Shown: one piece after another, positions 29,628 to 40,729 of the stretch | How positions within the stretch are numbered: position 1 is the stretch's first letter | How the letters are laid out: each line of letters opens with the position of its first letter | Source of the DNA: Ceratothoa steindachneri | Taxonomy: Eukaryota > Arthropoda > Malacostraca > Isopoda > Cymothoidae | Reading direction: 5' to 3' | DNA: 64,000 nucleotides | NCBI GenBank assembly: GCA_963969495.1 | Contig: OZ018329.1 | Coordinates: forward strand, 74,848,912-74,912,911 | The notes under the pieces: generated by a model | Told to the model about the DNA's origin: nothing | Databases searched by the model: none | Seen by the model: the letters and a program-made list of their open reading frames with translations, nothing else | Translations under genes and position numbers: made by a program

Positions 29628-31154
29628 TTAGTGCTTACGGGTGGTTGACTTCCTTTTCCCGTTTCTCTTTCTCTTGAACTCTGCCTGGGATAATTCCACG
29701 AAGGTTTCGCGATGGAAGGCAATACATTGACTATGTAAGGCTTCTTCCACCGTTTCCTCTTCGCATTGGGCATCATAGTCCCATTTGTAAAATTTCTTCC
29801 TAATGCCCACATTGATTTTATTTGTATCCCCATCCTTCGGGAATGGGAACTGCTCCGATGCGTATAGGTCTAGGTTAATCCTATCTGCATCTATCTTCTT
29901 GTTCTTAATCTTTTTTGCTTTTGTGGCTTTAGCTTCGCAGATAGAACCCTCTGAGTCCGAGGAGTCCGTTGTGTCGGGTGTCTCTTCTTCTTTCGGGTTC
30001 TTTGCGCTCTGTGCCTTCGGCTGGACTGTCTTGGTGGCAGTCATTCTTTCTTTCTTGGCCTAGATCCTGGGATCCGGCCTTCTTGCCTCTTTGTTGGTCT
30101 GTTTCGCTGTCTCTTCTTTGTTGTTGCTTGACTCTTTTGGGACCATTTGCAACTGGAGCACGTCCCCCGATGGTGGGTTCTCGGGGAACCACATCTCACT
30201 CATGCCATTTTTTGCCAGCATCTGGTTCAATTCTTTGGCAAAAGTCCCGGGATTGGTTAGGTTTCTGACATGCGCATACAGTATGCATGTCAGTATCTTT
30301 GTCGAGTTCTCATTTTCTATTCTCAGGTATGTTTTTCTCGCCTCTGTTTCAGTGAGGACTGCCTTCGCTGCCTGAGCATACGAAGTGTTTTGCCTCCTGT
30401 TTTGTTCTTCCTTCTTCTTCTGAACCTTGTTCTTGATTATTTCCTTTTTCAGAGGGCAGGCCATAGCCATGGAACGATGTCCCAGGCCGCAATTGGCACA
30501 CTTTTCCCTCAGGCTACTACAGCTTTTCCAGTGGTGCCCCGCCTCGCTGCACCTCGAACATAGTTCTTGCGGTTCTGGACAGTCTTTTGTGGCGTGGCTC
30601 TCCATCTTATAACAGCGGAAGCAGAATTGAACGGGAGTGAATTCCTCCCTTTCTATTTGCTCTCCGCTGATTTTAGCGTTGAAGAGCAGAAGCCCGCTCT
30701 CCTTAGCTTTTTGGGCCATTGTAGTGTCCGTGAAGATAATTTTGAATACATGTGTGTATTCCGTATTATCTTTTTTATTCCAAAACTTAATGACTTCAGC
30801 AACCTTAGCCCATGATTGGTTTTTTGCTATCTCCTCTTTAATTTCTTCTTTGGAATGCTGGCCTATCCACGGGTCCAGCTTCCTACACACCACGCTTCTG
30901 TGGGTTTGTATTTGTGGAGGAATTGCAGCCTGAAGGCCTATTTCACGCAGTGTTTCCACTGCTTCCTCCTTCGTGATTCCCTCCACGTCCTTCTCCTTTT
31001 CACAGACCGCCACATAACCAGTGGGGACTTCGAGCAGGCGGAGCATGGCGATCTTCAGTTTCCCGAAGACCACCTCAAACACCTTCTCCCGTGTTGGCCT
31101 AACGCTACCACTGATGATGCGTAGCGGGATCTTTGTTGTCCCATTAGGCTCCAT
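29628..31154 (-). pseudogene. Jockey-like copy 1 ORF1: three-CCHC RNA-binding protein, one nonsense codon
   Basis: A 508-codon frame from MEPNGTTKIPLRII (31154) to a stop at 29628, interrupted only by TAG at 30060-30062 (GAG in copy 2). An N-terminal domain is followed by three knuckles at about 30620-30460: CFRCYKMESHATKDC, CSRCSEAGHHWKSC and CANCGLGHRSMAMAC. A KKKEEQNRRQN linker and an acidic/basic tail (DTTDSSDSEGS; KKIKNKKIDADRINL) complete it. The role is packaging of element RNA. It ends 28 bp before the ORF2 start, the usual bicistronic layout. Confidence 0.85.
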
Positions 31155-31955
31155 TTTCCCCTCGGGGGGGGGGGCCCTGGGCCGCTTTTCTTCCTGTTAT
31201 CTGTTCTTTTTTGATATTCCTTTTAGTCTTCAATAATGATCCTTGTTCTTGGCGAATTTGTCGATTTGTTGATTGGGTTTGTTTATTGCGGGCAGCCTTC
31301 TCCCCCCCCCCCCATTGCAGGAGAACGTCGGCGAACATGAACTGTGGGATGGAGTGGATGAATGGTGGATGAATGTACCCGGGGAGGCCCCTCAGACGGA
31401 TGATATGTGGCGGACTTAATGATGGGTGGTGATTGAATCAACTACCACCACCCGGGGGTGCCGCCCCGTCTGGGGTTTGGTTATCGATGCTGCTTCCAAC
31501 TTGCACAGGGACGGTTGTATGTCCCCCTGTGATCTTGGCCGGAAACTACCCTCAGAGATTAGAGCGAACTCTTCCCCAAAGCTTTCAGCATCGCCTCGTA
31601 ACCGGGCGTTCTCTTCCGTAGAGTTCTACAGTGGGCTAATCCTCAAACCTGCTTTCCTTTACGTCCCCAATTATTTCTATCAAAGTGGACGGACATAGTT
31701 GGGGCGAGAATAATGAGTGTCAGTTCAGTTCGCCTCAGTCCCCCTGTTCCGGGGGGGGGACTGCAAGGGGACTTAGCCAGACATTTGTCGTCTGTGTGCC
31801 ACTCTTATAAAGGTTGTTATTTTGCTCCCCGTAAGGAGTTGGCAAAGCTGGTTGGCGTTTTCAAAATTGCCCTTGGCTTTACAGCCTTTGCCGGCTACGA
31901 CTTCTTGCAGAGCGTAAATATTTCCAACTTTTCTTCTTCCAAGTCTGTACTCTCT
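31155..31955 (-). promoter_or_regulatory. 5' UTR of Jockey-like copy 1
   Basis: Non-coding, GC-richer than the 3' UTR, with G/C runs next to the ORF1 start (31166-31174; 31301-31313). By analogy with LINEs it should hold an internal promoter, but no defined promoter motif is claimed. Copy 2 is truncated before this part, so it is the only example here. Confidence 0.4.
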
Positions 31956-32040
31956 AAGCGGGAAGTTGAAGTTGAAGTTGATGTATGAAGAATGAAATGT
32001 GTAGTAGGTATATAAAGATAAAAAAGATGGGTTGAGAATT

Positions 32041-32057
32041 GCCCTGGTGTAGAGGGC
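32041..32057 (-). other. conserved 3' UTR hairpin, Jockey-like copy 2
   Basis: GCCCTGGTGTAGAGGGC, identical to the copy 1 hairpin. Confidence 0.5.
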
Positions 32058-32496
32058 TCCTCACCGGTTTGTCCATTTCTTGTACTATTTATCTCTTCTC
32101 CTTATTCGTTTCTGTTTTTTGTCTTAATCTTTTTCTCTATTTAATTATATGTATTTGTTTTAATATATATATTCTTTTCTTTTTTTTTTGTATATATTTA
32201 TTTATTTATTTTTTTTTATTTTTTTTTTATTATTATTTTTTTTTTTAATATAAACTATAATTAGGTAAAATAAATATCTATACTATATCCTCCGTCGTGG
32301 CTTTCAAGCCTTTCAATTATATTGTTTGCTTTTGCAATCTTATGTTACATTTTGTAATTATACAATTTGTATCTGTCTTGCCGGGGGTTTTTGGTTTTGT
32401 ATATTGGTTTGTCACATTTGGGTTCGATGGGCACTACGCCTCTCTACTCTTCGCTTTCTTTTTCTTCTGTGATTTTTGTTGTATTCAATCGTATGG

Positions 32497-35234
32497 TTAC
32501 GTATAGAGACCAACTAGTCGATCTCTGGAGCAGTTCCTTTCACTCGGGAAGAGGGATTTTCTATTAACCCGCTCTCTTACTGCTCTAGGTATTTCTAGGT
32601 TTTGGTTCATATTCGGGAGTATTTCCTCTTCGATTTTGTCCCAGGTCTTTCTCCCTAGCCTTTGGAGTTCTACATTCAGAGGGGTTAGTCCTGCTCTTGC
32701 GTGCAGGACTGTCTGCTGAATGTAGTCCGTCCTTTTCGCTCCAGCTATAAGCAGGGCTGCTTTGTTCTGCACTCTCTGCATTTTTCTGAGAGAGGTGGAA
32801 CTCACAGCCTGCATGACCACTGCCGGGTACACTAATGTTGAGCGCACCAGAGCAGTGTATAGCTTTTTAAGGTTTTTGGAGCTGAGGTTTTTAAACCTAT
32901 ACAGTTTGCCAAGCTGTATTTTGGCTAGGGAGATTCTGTCATTGATGTGACCTATGTACCCTTTGGAGGTAAATTGAAGACCCAGGACTTTTCCTTTGGT
33001 ACCATATGGGTAAACTTCGCCATTTACTCTGACATCCACACGTTTGCGGCGGTTAATTGGTAGGATTTGGAACTTTTGGCGGTTGGTCTTAATCTTCCAC
33101 ATTCGTTCATATCGATTGATGTTTTCGATTTCGATGGCTGTCTGCCTTGCTTGATATCCGGCGTGCTTGTAATAGCTGGGGACGATTTGCGTGATGTCAT
33201 CTGCAAACTGCAGGTACATCACATCCTCCCCTACCGGATCAGGTAAGTCCAGTGTGTACAGAAGGTACAGCAGCGGACTCAGACAGCCACCCTGTGGAAC
33301 ACCCGCCTCAAGTTGAAATTCGGGTCCTCTGTAGCCCTCGATGAAAATTCGGGCTTTTCTACGCATGATGTAGTCGCAGAGGACCCTTTCCAGGGTAGGG
33401 TTCAGCTGGAGGCTTAGGATCTTGTGTTGTAAGCCTCGTAGCCAAACCTTATCGAAGGCCTTTTGCACATCTCGCATCACCACGTCTACGTATTTCTTCT
33501 CGGCCTTACATCGGGCAAGCTTTTCAGTGAGAAGGGCAAGGGCAGTATCCGTCCCCCTTCTCTTGCGAAACCCGTGTTGCTGAGAGCTGTGGGCTTCTAG
33601 CTCGGTTAGTTGGTCTTGTAACCTGTTAGCCAGAAGCTTCTCGTAGACTTTACCTATTATCTCCAGGAGGGATATTGGCCTGTAGTCCACCAGTTGATCA
33701 GGCTTCTTCCCTTTGGGTATAAAGATGATTTTAGCTATCTTTAGCCCGTCTGGGAAGTAGCCCGTATTCAGGGAAGCATTGTAGATGTTTGTGATTCCCT
33801 GAATGATCTGCCGGGGGGCATGTACCAAATTATTTCTGGTGATGCCCGTCCAGCCTGGTGCCTTGTGTTTGAAGGTTTTAATGACCGCCATGACCTCTTC
33901 CGGTGTAGTTGGCCGGCCATGGTCTACCATATTCCTCCCTTCGTCGACATAGGCATGTGGTAGAGTTCGATGCACATTCTGATTTAGTTCTTCCATCAGT
34001 TGGCCTTCGAATTCCTGGTCGAATTCCGCATTTTCCTCTGGTGTTATCCTGAAGATATTTTGCCAGAAGTTGCGGAATCTTTCCTCCAAATCCGCCGGGT
34101 CTTCCAAGTAGTCATCGCCCTCCTTAATGCGGGTCTTTTCTCTACTTGTCAGACCTTTCAACTTGTTCACAAGTCGCCAGAACACATCGGGTCGAACTTC
34201 GCTGTCAACTTTCTCAATCAGACTGTCCCAGACTTCAGCCTGTTGCTGGTTGATAGCCTGCTTAAGTTCTTCACTCAGGCGTCTTAGCAGCGTTGTTCTT
34301 TCCCGATTAACACCCTCTCTCCTCGTTTCTTCATACACCTCCCTGTGCACTCTAGCGATCTCTCTCATTTCCTCAGACCATCTGGGTTGGGGGAGAGTTT
34401 TGTACCTTTTCATTGGTACACTCTCGCGATCTGCTTCGATGATGCGTGCAGTAATCGCTTCCAACTCCTCGTCGATCCTCTCCAGACTCGCTCCGTCGAG
34501 GCCCACTGGTACATAGCTGGCAAGGTTTTCCTTGTAGCGTTCCCAGTTGGCCGAAGCATAGCTTTTCCGAAGTGGTATCGGGAGCTGAATTGGTGCAAGA
34601 GAAATGGTCGTCAAGATCGGTATGTGATCACTGGGTATTGTCGGGCCCGGCTCACTACGGTAATTGAAAGGGAAGCCATCACTTGTCATGATTATGTCAG
34701 GTTTCGTAGCGGACCTTACGGTGAAATAGGTTGGAAAATCCGGTCCTATACGCTGAATGTTCTTCCTTCTCATAATCATTTCCAAGTTGTGACCTCTTTC
34801 GTTTGTGTTCCCGTAGCCAGCCGTTCGGCATCTGGCGTTGAGGTCTCCCCCAAGGAATACCATCCTGCCGTGGCCAAACAGGGTGTAGAAGTGCGTCGAG
34901 GTGGTTGGTATGCCGCCGCTATTATGAGCTTGCCTACTAATGTATGCAGCTCTACCGCCACGAAGGATTCGTCCATGTCTGGAAGACGTTTGAACGACAA
35001 GTTCCTCCTGACGGCGATGGCAACACCGTCATACCTCTCTTGAGAATGGTTCTTAGATATCACTCTGTAGCCTGGTATCTTCAACTGCTTACTGGTCGTA
35101 TCGATACCATGCTCAGTAATCAGTATGATGTCGGGATCTAGCACACGGAATATGTTGCCGTACGCCGTGGCTTTCCCCTCCCATCCATTACTGTTGAGTG
35201 TTAATATCCTTAACCTGTTGTTTTGGTTTTCCAT
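32497..35234 (-). pseudogene. Jockey-like copy 2 ORF2: endonuclease and RT, one frame break
   Basis: The N-terminal endonuclease piece runs from 35234; the remaining 788 codons run uninterrupted from MVFLGGDLNARC (34863) to 32497. Visible RT residues: QKAFDKVW near residue 466 of the long frame, GVPQGGCLSPLLYLL, and YLQFADDITQI near 550 with the catalytic Asp pair. A C-terminal helical region follows (RVQNKAALLIAGAKRTDYIQ). The only break is the minus-one shift near 34875, present identically in copy 1. It is either an old mutation inherited by both copies or a site of programmed shifting. Otherwise it is the better preserved ORF2 of the pair. Confidence 0.85.
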
Positions 35235-35264
35235 TCTCTGTTCTGGCTTGTGTGGATGTCTTTA

Positions 35265-36642
35265 GTGCTTACGGGTGGTTGACTTCCTTTTCCCGTTTCT
35301 CTTTCTCTTGAACTCGGCCTGGGTTAATTCCACGAAGGTTTCACGATGGAAGGCAATACATTGTCTATTTAAGGCTTATTCCACCGTTTCCTCTTCGCAT
35401 TGGGCATCATAGTCCCATTTGTAAAATTTCTTCTTTATGCCCACGTTGATTTTATTTGTGTCCCCATCCTTCGGGAATGGGAACTGCTCCGATGCGTATA
35501 GGTATAGGTTAATCCTATCTGCATCTATCTTCTTATTTTTAATCTTTTTTTGCTTTTGTGGCTTTAGCTTCGCAGATAGAACCCTCTGAGTCCGAGGAGT
35601 CCGTGGTGTCGGGTGTCTCTTCTTCTTTCGGGTTCTCTGCGCTCTGTGCCTTCGGCTGGACTGTCTTGGTGGCAGTCATTCTTTCTTTCTTGGCCTCGAT
35701 CCTGGGATCCGGCCTTCTTGCCTCTTTGCTAGTCTGTTTCGCTGTTTCTTCTTTGTTGTTGCTTGACTCTTTTGGGACCATTTGCAACTGGAGCACGTCC
35801 CCCGATGGTGGGTTCTCGGGGAACCACATCTCACTCATGCCATTTTTTGCCAGCATTTGGTTCAATTCTTTGGCAAAAGTCCCGGGATTGGTTAGGTTTC
35901 TGACATGCGCATACAGTATGCATGTCAGTATCTTTGTCGAGTTTTCATTTTCTATTCTCAGGTATGTTTTTCTCGCCTCTGTTTCAGTGAGGACTGCCTT
36001 CGCTGCCTGAGCATATGTCGTGTTTTGCCTCCTGTCTTGTTCTTGCTTCTTCTTCTGAACCTTGTTCTTGATTATTTCTTTTTTCAGAGGGCAGGCCATA
36101 GCCATGGAACGATGTCCCAGGCCGCAATTGGCACACTTTTCCCTCGGGCTACTACAGCTTTTCCAGTGGTGCCCCGCCTCGCTGCACCTCGAACATAGTT
36201 CTTGCGGTTCTGGGCAGTCTTTTGTGGCGTGGCTCTCCATCTTATAACAGCGGAAGCAGAATTGAACGGGAGTGAATTCCTCCCTTTTTATTTGCTCTCC
36301 ACTGATTTTAGCGTTGAAGAGCAGAAGCCCGCTCTCCTTAGCTTTTTGGGCCATTGTAGTGTCCGTGAATATAATTTTGAATACATGTGTGTATTCCGTA
36401 TTCTCTTTTTTATTCCAAAATTTAATGACTTCAGCAACCTTAGCCCATGATTGATTTTTGGCTATCTCCTCTTTAATTTCATCTTTGGAATGCTGACCTA
36501 TCCACGGGTCCAGCTTCCTACACACCACGCTTCTATGGGTTTGTATTTGAGGAGGAATTGCAGGCTGAAGGCCTATTTCACGCAGTGTTTCCACTGCTTC
36601 CTCCTTTGTGATTCCCTCCACGTCCTTCTCCTTTTCGCAGAC
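35265..36642 (-). pseudogene. Jockey-like copy 2 ORF1: 5'-truncated, frameshifted
   Basis: Equivalent to copy 1 ORF1 from its EKDVEGITKEEAVETL region onward. The three knuckles are intact at about 36250-36090. A one-base gain in a T-run near 35545 shifts the frame after KATKAKK, and a TAA occurs further on near 35376. The codon that is TAG in copy 1 is GAG here, so the two copies carry different lesions in ORF1. Confidence 0.8.
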
Positions 36643-37406
36643 ACGCTCGCCGCATCTTAGGCGAGGGGCGTCGAGGGGGGAACGGGATATAAAGAGTAGT
36701 AAGACGGTCGAGGCGGGAAACGGCGTGGGTGGTCGTTTAAATATGAGGCGCGCGGACGGAAAAGTACTTCATTGTTCCCGGAAATTTCGTGACTTTTTTT
36801 TTTTACTGAAATTGACCATTTGTGTTTCTTGAACTACACATATATAGTAATAAAAACACTAATACTGAACGCATCCATTTGGAACAATAATAAAAATGAA
36901 GTTCGTAAAAAACCTGTTAAAAAAATAAAAGAAGAGAAATAAATACAGAACAGAAAAAATGAAAAAGTACTGTTTTCGTCAGAATTAAGACGTGAGACTT
37001 CCTTAACAACACTGAAATATGGTTTAAGCGAGCATTAAACAATGGGAAATTAACAAGTAAATAAAAAAGACTAAATAATGTCAGGCATAGGGTAGGTAGG
37101 ATATATAGAAAAGAAATAAGGGGGAAAAACATCTAAAATATAAGAAAAACCAAGTTTTGATAAATATAAAAAGCACAAAAAGCCTTGAAACAAATAGAGC
37201 TTTCTGATTGGTCATTTATGAAACTGAATCCAGATCTGTGATTGGCCAGTGCGATAGCAGAAAAACAATCAAAAGTAGCCCAAAAATTAAACTATAGTCG
37301 CATCTGCTCATAGTCTTTACAATTACCTGAGTTTCTTTAAAGATTAGGCAGTTGCATTTCATCTACAAATTTTCATTTTCTTTAATTAATTTGAATCTAG
37401 TTTTCG
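36643..37406. other. unassigned sequence, GC-rich then AT-rich
   Basis: 36643-36790 is GC-rich with many CpG; 36790-37406 is AT-rich. CCAAT-like ATTGGTCA and ATTGGCCA occur at 37210-37245. No coding or transposon signature was recognised. Confidence 0.4.
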
Positions 37407-37601
37407 GTAATTGTGTAGACGATGGCCGGATGCGATTATTTTGAGCGTCCGCTCGTTGTTGAGTACGGCTCGCCACGGGGATAACACTGCGATGACCCAT
37501 AAAATTCTTCGATTTCATCTCTAAAAAAGTAACGACGAAAAGTAGCCCAAAATAGCCCCCGAAAGCTAGGCCTAGGATCCGGCCATCGTCTACACAATTA
37601 C
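37407..37601. mobile_element. 195-bp MITE with 25-bp perfect terminal inverted repeats
   Basis: The left end GTAATTGTGTAGACGATGG... (37407-37431) and the right end (37577-37601) are perfect reverse complements over 25 bp. The inside has no ORF. A second, partial copy lies at 25753-25995. No convincing target duplication was found, so the superfamily is unknown. Confidence 0.75.
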
Positions 37602-37617
37602 ATTTTGCAATGAGGTT

Positions 37618-37702
37618 GGTAACACTTCAGTTTTGGGGCACACGGTAGGTGGCGCTCTTTATAGGCTACAATATATCTTATGACGTCAGACGGTAGCGTC
37701 AG
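37618..37702 (+). repeat. single end of the 975-bp TIR element family (see 48243)
   Basis: GGTAACACTTCAGTTTTGGGG followed by GGTGGCGCTCTTTATAGGCT and TGACGTCAGACGGTAGCGTC. It is collinear with the terminal repeat at 48243-48320 and with the inverted one ending at 49217. Only one end is present here. Confidence 0.55.
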
Positions 37703-38320
37703 ATGTGAACAATTATGGCGTTATATTTTTTTGTATATGAGTATATACTGGGCGGCTGCGCCCCCAGACCCCCCCCCCCAATTGATTAAAACTCACGATC
37801 ATCGCCCCCGTAAGGGGCGCGGCGATTTGCCATCCTGGCCGCCCTGCTGACGGGACTCAGCGCCCCGTCCGGCCCCAGCTTAGCCTCTCTTCCTTCCTTC
37901 AAAACACTTGTTTCCTCTTTTCATACAACCTCTCCCACAACTTTCTCTGGTCAGCCTCTAATTTCACAGGGTAGATACTGACCTTCTTCTCGGCCAACCG
38001 TCCTGGATCGGGGCTGAGGGGGAAGGGGACAATGTTCCCTAACCCCTGAGCTCCGGTATAGGGTGGTTGGTTTTTAACAACCTGCTTCATCCCCACCCAT
38101 ACCTTCCTCACATCCCTTTTCCTCTCCTCTTCAAAATCTATCTTTTTTACGCCGTGTCTAAGGTGGAGCCGCCATGCCGATGGACTGCCAGGCCACCAGG
38201 CGGGAGAGGTGGTCCCAAATGGCGGCGCCTGGCTCTGCCAGGCCTGTAAGCACCTCTTGCAGTGCGGGCAACTGCAAGAGGTGATGAGCTATTGCGTCCC
38301 GTTGCACAAATAGGGTCACC

Positions 38321-40700
38321 ATGCCTAATGATAAAACCCCCCCAAAAAAAACCCAACTTCCCAAAGAACATCAATGGAGCCGCCCTCGGGCAGCTCCACC
38401 GAGAAAATGGAGCCCCCCCCCGTTGTGCTTGCGCAGGGGACCTTGTATACTTCTTTAACCAGAGATGAGGCTTACTCCTCTCATACGCCTACGGGTGTAG
38501 GGGACTCCCCCTCACCCCCTTCTCTGGAGGTGCTTTCCGGCACCTCCCTAATTCCAGCGGCAGTCCCTCCTTTGCTTTCTAAGGGGACTGCCAAGAAAGG
38601 CAGCCCATTGCCGACCGCCCCTCGTGTAAGCGGCTCGGTAGGGCAAACCCCCTTAGGGGGAAGAGGGAAGCCTAGGCCCCTTCGGTCGCTTCCCTCAAAA
38701 GACCTACTGGCAGGAATATTAAACCTTGCTGGGGTCAAGGCCTGTGCCTCCCCACAAAAGACTCATAACGCTGCCAAGGGGACCTGCGATGTCGTGGGAG
38801 GGGATGGCCAACTGGAGGCCCCTCCTGTGATCGACATGGTCCTTGAGGAAACCCAGCCTCAGAGGGTAGGGTCTTTCATGGGGGGGATCCGGTCTCGGCG
38901 CCAAGCACCGAACCGAATCCGCCCCTTTGCAAGGTCCTCCTCAAACGGCTGGGGATTCTCAGGCAGTACAAGGAGAGGAGGGATCTCCTCCGGATGATGA
39001 CCCTGCGACCACCAGGACCTTCTCCATTTCGGAGAAGGACCTGGCTGAGGCCGGTACATCTGGCCTAGGGGCTTCTAGAGGCGGGGGTGAGAAGCGGGTT
39101 CATTCCCCGCCCTCCTCTCCAAAAAAGAAAAAGACCAAGACCAGGAAGACAAAGAAGACTCGGGGCTCCTCTCCATCCGCGGGGGCTGCCGGGACGGATG
39201 GGTCTGCTTCCACTCTGGCAAGCGACCAAGCCGAGATCGGCACATCCGGCCCCTCTGCCCCCCCCCCGGTTGCGGAGCCACTAACTAAGACAAGAGTGCA
39301 CAGGGAAGAGCCTCGATGACATCGGGGCCCATGATTCAGAGGTTTCCTGGCGTTTTCGAGCCCGCTGGCTTCAAACGCTTCCTCGTTATTCGCTCCACTG
39401 ATGGCACCATGTTGTCCAAGGGCAACATGATCCATCGGAGGAGAGGATTAGCTAGAGCAATTGGTAGAGAGCCGAAGTTGACCCGTTTCTCGGACGGGAG
39501 CCTTCTGGCGAATGCAGCGAATCCCGCCGAGGCGGCCAAGATAAGTGCTCTTCGGACACTTCATGGCACCCCGGTGAGTGTGACGCCGCACTCTACCATG
39601 AACTTTGTGAAAGGAGTAGTTTATGCGAGGGAACTCGTTGACTACTCCATTGAAGACATCACCCTAGAGCTGGCCGACCATGGGGCGGTCAAGGTCGAAC
39701 GTGTGATGAGAAAACGGAGGGGTCTCGAGACCCACCCCTACACTCTTCGTCACGTTCGACTGTGACAAGCTCCCTGAGTCGGTGCGTGCCGGTTGGTACC
39801 GCTACCGCGTTATTGCATTCGTGCCACTGCCGCGGCGGTGCTATTACTGTCACCGCTTCGGCCATACGAATCGCTCATGTAAGTGTGCAAAGTCGGGGTC
39901 ACCCGAAGTCTGTGTAAATTGCTCCAAGGTCGCACACGATAAGTCCAAATCGTGTGTGGCCAAGTGTGTCAATTGCGGAGAGCCGCACCCTGCTTCTTCG
40001 AAGCAATGTGGTGAAATCCTGGCCGTTTAGGCCCAGGATCAACTCTCATTCCGCGAGGCTAAGGACTTGGTCCTGGCGCGCTCGGCTCTGCCTGGGACGT
40101 CATATGCCTCAATAGTTAGAAAGGCATCCTCTGCTCCTGGCCCATCCAGGCCAACGAGCACGGTTGTTTCCGCGCCCATTCGGAGCCCTTCTGCGGGCTC
40201 TACCCAACCTGGGTGCTCCCCTGGTAAAGCTGGCGGCAAAAAGGGTTCCTACCCAGCCCCGGCTAAAACCAGGGCTCCCCCCTCTTCCCCCAGCGTGATC
40301 GTTTCCCGTAAGGCAAAACGGCCACGCCCCTCCACCGAGTCGTTAGACTCACAGGAGGCAACACCCCTGAAGATGGTCGCTAGGCCATCTTCCGGGGTTC
40401 CTAAAGCTGTTCCCCGAAAGGAGGACAGAAACAAAGGAGCTTCGGCCCCTTCGCCCACGCCCCGAGGTGGGCGAGTGGCTCGGAGACGGTGGTTCCTCGA
40501 AAAGAGGGCCCACCGCCTCCGAAGCCGCAACGCCCGCCTAGGGATTCGAGGCGGAGGGAGGAAAAGACTCGCATGGCGAGCCCAACCCGTCCCAATAATT
40601 ACTCGAAGGCGACAGCGCTTTGTCCGGCCAACAGCGCCCGGGGTTCTGGCTCCGGGAAGCGTACGGCCATTCCCGTGAGGGTCTTCAGTATAAGGAGGGC
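38321..40700 (+). pseudogene. LINE copy B ORF1: gag-like protein with three CCHC knuckles (broken)
   Basis: Starts MPNDKTPPKK at 38321; the frame shifts at once, and the main frame resumes at 38374 (MEPPSGSSTEKM). Pro/Ser/Lys-rich N-terminal part to 39310, then the conserved FEPAGFKRFLVIRSTDG (39355-39405) and MNFVKGVVYARELVDYS (39598-39650) region. Knuckles are at 39838-40015: CYYCHRFGHTNRSC, CVNCSKVAHDKSKSC and CVNCGEPHPASSKQC. A stop follows at 40028, and the Pro/Ser/Arg-rich tail continues in another frame to about 40680. At least four frame changes. Confidence 0.8.
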
Positions 40701-40729
40701 CCCCGCGTTTCCTCCGAGCTAGGCCTGGA

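Larger units (their letters stand above)
26355..31955 (-). mobile_element. Jockey-like LINE copy 1, near full length
   Basis: Minus-strand non-LTR element, with 5' UTR (about 31955-31155), ORF1 with three CCHC knuckles, ORF2 with endonuclease and RT without RNase H, and a 3' UTR ending in CTTCAACTTCAACTTCCCGC at about 26358. It directly abuts the 3' end of copy 2. The two copies are about 99% alike in protein. Clade inference: the short ORF2, lack of RNase H and CCHC ORF1 fit the Jockey group; other clades are not excluded. Confidence 0.75.
31956..36642 (-). mobile_element. Jockey-like LINE copy 2, 5'-truncated in ORF1
   Basis: Same orientation as copy 1, beginning at its 3' end with the same TAAGCGGGAAGTTGAAG sequence as 26355 and matching copy 1 up to about 36642, in the ORF1 N-terminus. 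Sequence beyond (ACGCTCGCCGC...) is unrelated to copy 1. No clear target duplication was found. The 3' UTR hairpin is at 32041-32057. Confidence 0.75.
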
